Assembly (NCBI GenBank): GCA_007131895.1
Contig: SLPR01000395.1
Span: 1 to 5,251 of the forward strand
Reading direction: 5' to 3'
Source of the DNA: Bacteroidales bacterium
GTDB taxonomy: Bacteria; Bacteroidota; Bacteroidia; Bacteroidales; UBA7960
DNA length: 5,251 nucleotides
This document shows positions 1 through 5,251 of this stretch, in pieces; the first letter of the stretch is position 1; the number at the start of each line of letters is the position of its first letter. Under the pieces are notes generated by a model. It did not search any database. It was not told the DNA's origin and saw only the letters and a list, made by a program, of their open reading frames with translations. The position numbers were made by a program, and so were the translations under genes.

Positions 1-197
1 AGTGTGTAATGCCCTTCTATGCGGTAGATGTTTTTGTGATTAGCATGATGTTTGTCGTAAGATAACTCATGTGAAAGCAGCAGAACAATGAGGATGGCTC
101 CTGTTATTCCCACAGAAAGGCAAAAAATATTAATCACAGCATATAACTTGCTGCGCATTATATTTCGCCAGGCCGTAAGAATGTAGTTTCTAATCAT
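1..197 (-). CDS. ABC transporter permease (FtsX/MacB type), N-terminal fragment
   Basis: This is the first 65 codons of a permease; the rest lies beyond position 1. Translating the minus strand from the ATG at 197 gives MIRNYILTAWRN, a positively charged stretch, one hydrophobic helix at about residues 19-43, then ELSYDKHH (about 45-52) and IYRIEGHY. This arrangement is characteristic of the Bacteroidetes MacB_PCD/FtsX permeases: a cytoplasmic N-terminus, the first membrane helix, then the start of the large periplasmic domain. In this family the permease couples ATP hydrolysis on the cytoplasmic side to movements of the periplasmic domain that expel a substrate through an adaptor and a TolC-like channel. 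Here the permease is separate from its ATPase, unlike the fused E. coli MacB. It lies 94 nt downstream of the ATPase gene on the same strand, so it is probably co-transcribed, with a strong hairpin in the gap. The substrate cannot be inferred. Confidence 0.88.
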   Translation of the reverse strand, partial: MIRNYILTAWRNIMRSKLYAVINIFCLSVGITGAILIVLLLSHELSYDKHHANHKNIYRIEGHYT

Positions 198-244
198 TTT
201 CGTAAAGAAAAGGATTGTTGGTAATGAGCATCAAATGCACGTAA

Positions 245-280
245 ACATCGGGTTGTTTGAGGGTTGAAACAACCCGATGT
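245..280 (-). repeat. Perfect 14-bp inverted repeat between ATPase and permease genes
   Basis: The arms 245-258 and 267-280 are exact reverse complements (acatcgggttgttt and its complement) separated by an 8-nt loop. The stem begins 11 nt after the ATPase stop codon in the direction of operon transcription. The transcript strand has only about three U residues after the stem, so it is a poor fit to a full intrinsic terminator. It could be a partial attenuator, or a structure that protects the 3' end of the upstream message and lowers permease expression. A competing smaller hairpin is possible: the complement of 270-275 can pair with 261-266 across a 3-nt loop. The pairing is seen directly; the function is inferred. 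Confidence 0.7.
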
Positions 281-291
281 GCAGGTAAATG

Positions 292-999
292 CTATTTCTG
301 AGACACGGAGGTCAGAACAAATTCCGTGGCTTTGTCTTCTGTAACAATTTGTCCGTCAAATAATCTGACAATTCTCTGGGCATAGGAGGCGTCTCTTTGA
401 GAGTGAGTTACCATGATAATGGTAGTGCCGTTTTTATTGAGTTCCTCCAGCAGATTCATCACTTCATCCCCATGGGTAGAATCGAGGTTTCCTGTAGGCT
501 CATCGGCCAGTATAATATGTGGCTTGGCAACCACTGCCCTGCTTACTGCCACCCTTTGTTGCTGCCCTCCCGAGAGTTGCAGGGGGAAATGGTTTTTGCG
601 ATGCATTATCTGCATCTGACTCAATACCTCTTCAACCCTTTTTTTCCTTTCAGACGAACTGTATCCCAGGTAAATAAGGGGAAGCTCAACATTTTCGTAC
701 ACGCTAAGCTCATCAATAAGGTTAAAATTCTGGAATACAAATCCAATGTTCTTTTTCCTCAGATTTGCTCTTTGTTTTTCTGAATAGGAGGAAACCTCGT
801 TGTCAAGAAAATGGTATTGACCACCGGAAGGATTATCGAGCAACCCTAAAATATTAAGCAATGTTGATTTTCCGCATCCGGAAGGGCCCATGATAGCAAC
901 GAACTCACCTTCTTTGATTTCAAAAGAGACCTGGTTTAGTGCGGTAGTTTCCACCTCCTCGGTGCGAAAAACTTTGGTTAAATCTACAGTTTTGATCAT
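292..999 (-). CDS. ABC transporter ATP-binding protein, LolD/MacB class
   Basis: This 235-residue protein is the cytoplasmic ATPase of the export system. All nucleotide-binding elements are present and intact: Walker A GPSGCGKS at 38-45, Q-loop Gln90 in FVFQN, signature LSGGQ at 142-146 followed by QQR, Walker B IILADEP at 162-168 with catalytic Glu167, D-loop GNLDS at 170-174 and switch His199 (VTHS). The length and the phrase ADEPTGNLDS are typical of the LolD/MacB/FtsE-like group, which drives mechanotransmission permeases rather than classical importers. The ATG at 999 starts a normal MIKTVDLTKVF N-terminus. The leader before it is A-rich with no clear Shine-Dalgarno, as expected in Bacteroidetes. 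The gene lies 61 nt after the adaptor gene and 94 nt before the permease, all on one strand, which supports one operon. It could equally be labelled MacB-like or LolD-like. The three-gene layout with a HlyD adaptor favours a tripartite efflux or export pump over lipoprotein release. Confidence 0.95.
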   Translation of the reverse strand: MIKTVDLTKVFRTEEVETTALNQVSFEIKEGEFVAIMGPSGCGKSTLLNILGLLDNPSGGQYHFLDNEVSSYSEKQRANLRKKNIGFVFQNFNLIDELSVYENVELPLIYLGYSSSERKKRVEEVLSQMQIMHRKNHFPLQLSGGQQQRVAVSRAVVAKPHIILADEPTGNLDSTHGDEVMNLLEELNKNGTTIIMVTHSQRDASYAQRIVRLFDGQIVTEDKATEFVLTSVSQK

Positions 1000-1060
1000 G
1001 ATATTGATTTTTGTGTGAGAAAACTTGAAAATAGTGAAAATTTGTGGATTTGTGAATGTT

Positions 1061-2311
1061 TTATCTGAAAATCAGTCTTTCTTTTCCTCCAAATACATCA
1101 TAGGAAGAAACGATAACCTGTTCGCCGGGCATTAAACCTTCCAGTACTTCATAATGATGAATGTTCTGCCTTCCTATGCGTATCCTTCTTTTGGTTGCCT
1201 GGCTACCCGATGGATCCAGTACATAAATCCAGTTGCCTCCGGTTTCCTGGTAGAATCCTCCGCGGGGTATGGTTATGGCATCCGCAACACCGCTGAATTC
1301 AAGGCGCAATTGCAAGGTTTGCCCTCTTCTTATTCCGTTGGGCACGCTATCCTTGAAAAACAGATCTACCTCAAAAGCTCCTGCAGTAATATTACTGTAG
1401 ATCTTCTGGATTTCAAGCTGATAGTTTTGACCTGCGTAGTCAAACTGTGCCCTTTGCCCTATAAAGGTGCGGTTTACGTATCTCTCATCGATTCGTGCCC
1501 GGAGCTTGAATCCATCCATCACGTCAATCTGTCCCAGGTTTTCTCCCGAATGCCGCGTTTCGCCAATCTCAGGGTGAAAGGAGGATAGCTGTCCCGAAAT
1601 GGGAGAGTTAATGGTAAGATTCTTAAGGTTTTCGTTGAGCACCTGCAGGTTGTCCTGCATGCGATCGATGGATTCCCTGATTTGCACCATCTGGGTATGG
1701 GTATAAACCGAGTCATGCTGCATAGCCCGATAGGCAATATCATATCGCCTGTTGGCTATTCTGAATTCCCGTTCTGTATTTTCGTACTCCTCATCGGAAA
1801 TATGTCCGTTTTCATAAAGTCCTTTTTTCCTGTTGAAGTCAGCAGTTGCGATCTCTTTCTGGTATTCAAGATCTGCCATTTGCCGCTCCATGATAAACTT
1901 GTTGCGTTCGAGATTCAGATGGGTGTTCTGGTAGTTGTTTAAAATATCCAGGGCATTGTTCTCCTGAAACATATAGTCTTTTTCGATGGTTGCATTGCTC
2001 AGGCGCAGAATGGGATCTCCTTTCTCTACTATGGCACCGTCACGGACAAATATTTCTTCTACACGTCCGCCAAAAACTACATCCAGGAAAATGGTTACAA
2101 TGGGCTGTACAACACCGTCTACGGGTATAAATTCCTGAAAACTTCCCTGTTCTGTAACCGCAATACTGATCTTGTCTTTGTCTACATACAATCGACTGCT
2201 GTTATCGCGGAAAAAGAGCAGGTAAACGATAAAACCAAAAAGAACTCCTATCGCTGCTATTGAACCAATTTTGCGCGGAGTCCATTTTTTCCTTTTTATT
2301 ATCTTATCCAT
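1061..2311 (-). CDS. HlyD/MacA-family periplasmic adaptor (membrane fusion protein)
   Basis: This 416-residue protein bridges the inner-membrane ABC transporter and an outer-membrane channel. From the N-terminus: a basic cytoplasmic tail (KRKKWTPRK), one membrane anchor at about 15-34, the first half of a biotinyl-lipoyl-like domain at about 65-105 (GGRVEEIFVRDGAIVEKGD), a long helical hairpin at about 108-232, the second lipoyl half starting at NSPISGQL (235-242), a beta-barrel domain at about 266-345, and a membrane-proximal domain to the end (IPRGGFYQ, then GLMPGEQVIVSSYD). Near the hairpin tip, Arg161, Leu165 and Ser172 fit the R-x3-L-x6-S motif that adaptors use to dock on TolC. The length is normal for MacA-like adaptors. 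The start at 2311 is followed at once by the basic tail and anchor, and nothing suggests an earlier start. It is the first gene of the exporter operon. The cargo is unknown. The TolC partner is not in the window. Confidence 0.93.
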   Translation of the reverse strand: MDKIIKRKKWTPRKIGSIAAIGVLFGFIVYLLFFRDNSSRLYVDKDKISIAVTEQGSFQEFIPVDGVVQPIVTIFLDVVFGGRVEEIFVRDGAIVEKGDPILRLSNATIEKDYMFQENNALDILNNYQNTHLNLERNKFIMERQMADLEYQKEIATADFNRKKGLYENGHISDEEYENTEREFRIANRRYDIAYRAMQHDSVYTHTQMVQIRESIDRMQDNLQVLNENLKNLTINSPISGQLSSFHPEIGETRHSGENLGQIDVMDGFKLRARIDERYVNRTFIGQRAQFDYAGQNYQLEIQKIYSNITAGAFEVDLFFKDSVPNGIRRGQTLQLRLEFSGVADAITIPRGGFYQETGGNWIYVLDPSGSQATKRRIRIGRQNIHHYEVLEGLMPGEQVIVSSYDVFGGKERLIFR

Positions 2312-2355
2312 AATTAACCTGGGAGTGAGTGGTTGTTTTTTTTTACGTCTTCAAT

Positions 2356-2371
2356 TACCAATTTTGTGCCA
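2356..2371 (-). promoter_or_regulatory. Candidate sigma-54-like promoter for the exporter operon
   Basis: Read on the minus strand, the site is TGGCACAAAATTGGTA. The -24 half matches the sigma-54 consensus TGGCAC exactly. The -12 half reads TGGT instead of TTGC, but the G at the key spacing is kept (GG-N10-GT). The predicted transcription start is near 2345, about 34 nt before the adaptor ATG, which is a sensible leader length. No convincing minus-strand TAnnTTTG box was found in the region. The mismatched -12 element keeps this a candidate only. Confidence 0.35.
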
Positions 2372-2408
2372 TGAGGGTTTATGCTTTGAAAAACAGCAAT
2401 GTAGGTTT

Positions 2409-2440
2409 GAACTGTAGTATTATTTAAAGTATTACTGTTC
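2409..2440. promoter_or_regulatory. Imperfect 32-bp dyad, candidate regulator-binding site
   Basis: The sequence has dyad symmetry about 2424/2425, with outer arms GAAC (2409-2412) and GTTC (2437-2440). Of 16 opposed positions, 11 are Watson-Crick pairs and two more are G-T. It lies about 65-95 bp upstream of the start predicted for the sigma-54-like promoter, where an enhancer-binding activator could sit. It also lies about 92 bp upstream of the kinase -7 box, so it could serve either gene. The symmetry is seen; binding is inferred, and A/T-rich DNA gives such dyads by chance. Confidence 0.3.
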
Positions 2441-2506
2441 GCATTCGTTCACTGGTTGTATTGAAATCGAACAAGTAAAATGTGTAAAAAGATCGAGTAA
2501 AATCTA

Positions 2507-2528
2507 CTGATTGAAAGCTGATTGAAAG
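2507..2528 (+). repeat. Two perfect tandem copies of an 11-bp repeat at the kinase promoter
   Basis: The 11-mer ctgattgaaag occurs twice without a spacer (2507-2517 and 2518-2528). The spacing is about one helical turn, so both copies face the same side of the DNA. The first copy includes the TTG that fits the -33 position of the downstream promoter, and the second fills the spacer up to the -7 box. A regulator bound here would contact or block RNA polymerase. Only two copies exist, so a chance duplication cannot be excluded. Confidence 0.45.
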
Positions 2529-2539
2529 ATTTATATTTG
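2511..2539 (+). promoter_or_regulatory. Candidate Bacteroidetes-type promoter for the sensor kinase
   Basis: TATATTTG at 2532-2539 matches the Bacteroidetes -7 consensus TAnnTTTG exactly. A TTG at 2511-2513 lies 18 nt upstream, close to the usual spacing of the -33 element. Transcription would start near 2546, roughly 27 nt before the leader ATG at 2573 and 68 nt before the kinase ATG at 2614. The element faces the kinase gene and lies within 85 bp of it, which supports the assignment. Confidence 0.55.
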
Positions 2540-2572
2540 TAAATTGCTAAAATTAAAATAAATATTTTGAGT

Positions 2573-2617
2573 ATGTCATTTTTTTTAAGAGCGTTTTCTC
2601 TGACAAAACTGGCATGA
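2573..2617 (+). CDS. Possible 14-codon leader ORF overlapping the kinase start
   Basis: An ATG at 2573 opens a 14-codon ORF (MSFFLRAFSLTKLA). Its TGA stop at 2615-2617 overlaps the kinase ATG at 2614 as ATGA, the classic geometry for translational coupling. The stretch before this ATG is A/T-rich, as usual before Bacteroidetes start codons, whereas the kinase ATG is preceded by a less favourable sequence. The ORF contains a run of eight T (2579-2586). One extra T would fuse it in frame to the kinase and add 14 residues to the N-terminus. It may therefore be a coupling leader, the true kinase start hidden by an indel or slippage, or chance. Confidence 0.3.
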   Translation: MSFFLRAFSLTKLA

Positions 2618-5251
2618 CAAATGATTATTTTTGGAAAAAGGATCGCATTAATTGTAAAACATTGGAAAAGGAAAGCCTCAAAAATCGCATTATCCTCAGG
2701 CTGTCGCGCAGCCTGGTTGTAAATGATGCCTCTGTCTTAAGGAAAGTTATTGCTGAAAACCTCAGGGATATCGCCGAAGTTTTTGAAGCTGACCGAGCCT
2801 TGATTCTTCTTACAGACCCGGCTGTACTTACATTCTCGGTTACATTTGAGTGGCATCGGGTTGGCTTCCCTCCGGTTATAAAAAGTTTGCAGCAGCTCAA
2901 CCTCAGAGACTATATGATATGGGGAAAGTTCAGCACAAAGGGCTCATGTTTTCAGATTAGTAATACCAATAATATTCCTGACAGTTATCCTTTTGACAGC
3001 AAACTATTTCGCGATACTGCTTGTAATGCATTTATACAAAAAGCGCTTTCTTTCGACAACAACAATTCCGGTTTTGTGGCATTGCTTAAAAATAAGGAAG
3101 GGCATAGCTGGGATACCTCCCTGGAAGAGTTTCTTGAAATAGTATCCGAACTCCTGAAAAACCTGATTATCAGACTCAATTTGCTCACAACTCCTGTTAG
3201 GGCGAAAGCCTTTCCTGCCGGCGAAAACTTCCTGCGCATGAACGGCAAAACCGACAAGGAAATTGCTGAAGTTATTGACAAATTTTACGGAAGTCTCCAT
3301 TATGGTGTTATGGTGTTTGACACCGAACTGCAGGATTTTATATATTCCAACAATAAAGGTGCAGACCTCCTGGGTATTGCCCAGTCTGGGTCTGCTCCGA
3401 AAACATATGTTTTGTCGGTTTTTCGTAGCAACGGATATACAACCAAAGACTTTTTCTCCCCCGAAAAGCATCAGGTGGTAAAGGATTTTGCATTACATCA
3501 TCAAAACAGGTATCTCAATGGTGTTGTTAGTCCAGTAAAAAAGTCAAGCTGGGTGGTTATGAGTTTTACAGATATTACCCCCATTGCCCTTTATGAGAAA
3601 TCGGAAAAAAACTTCAATAAACAACTCCAGTTTTTAAATGAGGCTGCTATAGAACTGTTTATTTCTAACACCTCGGAAAAGGAGATGTTTAAGTTCATTG
3701 GGGAGACAGCCTATTCACTTGTTGAAAACTCTTTGGTGGTTGTGAATAAGTATAACCCGGAAGAGGGTCACCTGCAGACTGTCTATGCCAAAGGTTTTGG
3801 TAATACAATAGACCTGATTGCAAAATTGATCGGAAAGCATCCCCTTAACAAAATATATCCTCTTGAACAAGGGGGAGCCATGTATAATGAAATCATTACT
3901 TTAAAGTCAAAAGAAATCACGCAAGGGTTATCCGGGCTCACTTTTGGCGCAATTGCTGAACCCATTGCCCGCAAAATCGAAAAAGTGCTTAATGTTAATC
4001 GTTTCTTTTCTTGTGGGTTATATGCCGGCAATAAACTTTATGGTACCATCGCATTTTTATTAAGACCCGAGGCTGATATTAATGCATACATTCTGGATGC
4101 ATACGGACGCATGTTTTCCAATGCATTGTATGGTCTTGACATGAGATCAAAGCTGAGAAAAACATCAAAAATGCTTTCTGATGCCGCAAGGCTGGCGAAA
4201 ATTGGTTATTGGGAGTATGATTTTAAAACCCATTGTTTCAAGTTAAGCCGGAAGCTTTTTGAAAAACTTGAACCCGGATTCTTTGGGCCTGATCAAGGGA
4301 GTGATGTTTCCATGCCCCTGGAAAAACTTCTTTCAAAATATACCCGGCATGAAGAAGCCGTTAAGATAAGAAATGTTTTGCAGGCGGCATCAAGACATCA
4401 GGAAGACATCAATTATGAGCTGGAACTGGAATTCAGGCTTGTTGCTTCCAACGAACAACCATTGTTTGTTTATACCCGGGGTACCATCCAGAAAGATGGC
4501 AAACTCATTGGGGTAGCGCAGGACATCAGTGAATTAAAGAAGGTTCAGAGAAACCTTACAGAAAGCGAACTTAAATTTCAAAACCTGGTTGAACAATCTC
4601 TGGATGCTATCGTGGTGGTCCAGGATGATGGTGTCATAACCGAATGGAACCCCAGTGCTGAGATAATTACCGGACTCAGCAGTGAGGATGTAATAAGTAA
4701 ATTTGCATGGGAAATAGAGTCAAGCATAATTTTCAGTCCATCATTTAACAAGCAACATCCTCAGCAATCCCCGGGAAAACTTAAGAAAAAGTTTTTCCAG
4801 TTCTTCCATTCAAGCGATGAAAGAGATCCCTTTGTAACGGAAATTACCATCAGAAATTCCTCCGGAAAACTTTTTTACCTCTCTGTTACGAGCTTTGTTT
4901 TTTCTGCCAATCAGAGTAAGTTCCTTTGCAGGATTTGTAAGGATATTACCCTGGAGAAGCAGAAGCAGGAACAGCAAAAACAAGAGGAGATACTGCGAAA
5001 AACAGCCAAAGCCAAGGAGTTGTTTCTGGATAATATGAGCCATGAAATGCGTACCCCTTTGAGCGGTATCATAGGAATGACCGACATATTGATGCATACC
5101 CGCCTTAGCCAACCCCAGGAGGAAATGCTCAAAGTGGTTAAAGAGTCTTCCGACAGCCTGCTGGAGCTTATCAGCAAGATTCACGAGCTTTCAAGACTGG
5201 AGTCGGATGGAATGACCATACTTAACAAGCCTTTCCGAATTGAAGTAATGA
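2614..5251 (+). CDS. Multi-sensor histidine kinase (GAF-PAS-GAF-PAS-PAS-HisKA), 3'-truncated by the window
   Basis: The frame is open for 879 codons and leaves the window. The protein senses signals through several domains and autophosphorylates a histidine to start a phosphorelay. Visible order: GAF at about 21-188 (Glu79-Trp80 and a LQQL stretch typical of kinase GAF domains), PAS at about 219-328 ending in FTDIT, GAF at about 338-509, PAS at about 521-642 (ARLAKIGYWEYD, ending QDISELKK), PAS at about 652-781 (VEQSLDAIVVVQDDG, EWNPSAE, ending KDITLEK), a Gln/Lys/Glu-rich coiled coil at about 781-805, then HisKA. The H-box NMSHEMRTPLSGIIGM carries phospho-acceptor His810 followed by Glu811, Arg813 and Pro815. 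No hydrophobic segment is long enough to span the membrane, so it is probably cytosolic. The catalytic ATPase domain, and any receiver or Hpt domain of a hybrid kinase, lie beyond position 5251. ATG 2614 is the first in-frame start; an in-frame stop lies at 2554. The ligands of the GAF and PAS domains are unknown. Confidence 0.93.
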   Translation, partial: MTNDYFWKKDRINCKTLEKESLKNRIILRLSRSLVVNDASVLRKVIAENLRDIAEVFEADRALILLTDPAVLTFSVTFEWHRVGFPPVIKSLQQLNLRDYMIWGKFSTKGSCFQISNTNNIPDSYPFDSKLFRDTACNAFIQKALSFDNNNSGFVALLKNKEGHSWDTSLEEFLEIVSELLKNLIIRLNLLTTPVRAKAFPAGENFLRMNGKTDKEIAEVIDKFYGSLHYGVMVFDTELQDFIYSNNKGADLLGIAQSGSAPKTYVLSVFRSNGYTTKDFFSPEKHQVVKDFALHHQNRYLNGVVSPVKKSSWVVMSFTDITPIALYEKSEKNFNKQLQFLNEAAIELFISNTSEKEMFKFIGETAYSLVENSLVVVNKYNPEEGHLQTVYAKGFGNTIDLIAKLIGKHPLNKIYPLEQGGAMYNEIITLKSKEITQGLSGLTFGAIAEPIARKIEKVLNVNRFFSCGLYAGNKLYGTIAFLLRPEADINAYILDAYGRMFSNALYGLDMRSKLRKTSKMLSDAARLAKIGYWEYDFKTHCFKLSRKLFEKLEPGFFGPDQGSDVSMPLEKLLSKYTRHEEAVKIRNVLQAASRHQEDINYELELEFRLVASNEQPLFVYTRGTIQKDGKLIGVAQDISELKKVQRNLTESELKFQNLVEQSLDAIVVVQDDGVITEWNPSAEIITGLSSEDVISKFAWEIESSIIFSPSFNKQHPQQSPGKLKKKFFQFFHSSDERDPFVTEITIRNSSGKLFYLSVTSFVFSANQSKFLCRICKDITLEKQKQEQQKQEEILRKTAKAKELFLDNMSHEMRTPLSGIIGMTDILMHTRLSQPQEEMLKVVKESSDSLLELISKIHELSRLESDGMTILNKPFRIEVM

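Larger units (their letters stand above)
2312..2613. other. Divergent intergenic control region
   Basis: These 302 bp separate the adaptor gene (minus) from the sensor kinase gene (plus), so both transcripts must start here. The stretch is A/T-rich and holds no substantial ORF, only the 14-codon leader ORF near its right end. It contains a sigma-54-like element facing left, a 32-bp imperfect dyad, an 11-bp tandem repeat and a TAnnTTTG-type promoter facing right, each listed separately. A run of nine T at 2336-2344 becomes an A-rich leader on the exporter transcript. No terminator, tRNA or known riboswitch was recognised. Confidence 0.8.

Noticed and set aside
245..280. The inverted repeat as a full rho-independent terminator ending the operon
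   Set aside because: Only about three U residues follow the stem on the transcript strand, and a same-strand permease of the same system follows directly.
397..783. 128-codon plus-strand ORF opposite the ABC ATPase gene
   Set aside because: It is antisense to a gene whose every ATPase motif is intact. Its translation shows no recognisable domain and it has no promoter or start-site support.
1154..1588. 144-codon plus-strand ORF opposite the adaptor gene
   Set aside because: It lies within the well-supported adaptor coding sequence on the other strand, and its translation resembles no family I recognise.
2466..2503. Loose direct repeat of atcga...gtaaaat in the intergenic region
   Set aside because: The two copies differ by an internal gap and are A/T-rich, so the similarity is too weak to separate from chance.
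2985..3471. Overlapping minus-strand ORFs of 98 and 155 codons opposite the sensor kinase
   Set aside because: The plus-strand frame here encodes continuous GAF and PAS domains, so these minus-strand frames are shadows.
4810..5184. 124- and 88-codon minus-strand ORFs, one with a Leu/Phe-rich stretch resembling a membrane segment
   Set aside because: The hydrophobic run is the complement of the Gln/Lys/Glu-rich coiled coil before the HisKA domain (CTG/CAG- and AAG/CTT-type codons), so it is an artefact of the opposite strand.

Overview
The window looks like a piece of a Bacteroidota (Bacteroidetes) chromosome. Three things point that way. The permease N-terminus has the typical Bacteroidetes layout (AWRN, a transmembrane helix, then ELSYDKHH and IYRIEGHY). 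A candidate promoter matches the Bacteroidetes TAnnTTTG -7 box. The start codons lack clear Shine-Dalgarno sequences and sit behind A/T-rich leaders. No RNA genes, CRISPR arrays or insertion sequences were seen.

Left half, minus strand (read from 2311 down to 1): an export operon of the MacA/MacB type. The order is a membrane-anchored periplasmic adaptor (2311-1061), a LolD/MacB-class ABC ATPase (999-292), and the first 65 codons of an FtsX/MacB-type permease (197-1, leaving the window). The adaptor carries an R-x3-L-x6-S hairpin-tip motif, which implies a TolC-type outer-membrane partner encoded elsewhere. A perfect 14-bp inverted repeat lies between the ATPase and the permease and may tune expression inside the operon.

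Middle (2312-2613): a divergent intergenic region of about 300 bp. On the minus strand it has a sigma-54-like element with a perfect -24 half (TGGCAC) and an imperfect -12 half, about 35 nt from the likely transcription start to the adaptor gene. A 32-bp imperfect dyad lies further upstream. On the plus strand it has a TAnnTTTG-type promoter preceded by an 11-bp tandem direct repeat. A 14-codon leader ORF follows, and its stop codon overlaps the start of the next gene.

Right half, plus strand (2614 to the end): a large histidine kinase with no membrane segment. I read this frame directly: it is open without interruption for 879 codons and runs off the window. The visible order is GAF, PAS, GAF, PAS, PAS, a short coiled coil, then the HisKA domain with phospho-acceptor His810. 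The ATPase domain and any receiver or Hpt domains lie beyond the window. The kinase and the exporter operon are divergent and share a control region, so a regulatory link is plausible but not shown by the sequence. I see no clearly new system. The most unusual signals are the control elements in the divergent region, the leader ORF with its 8-T run, and the intra-operon hairpin.
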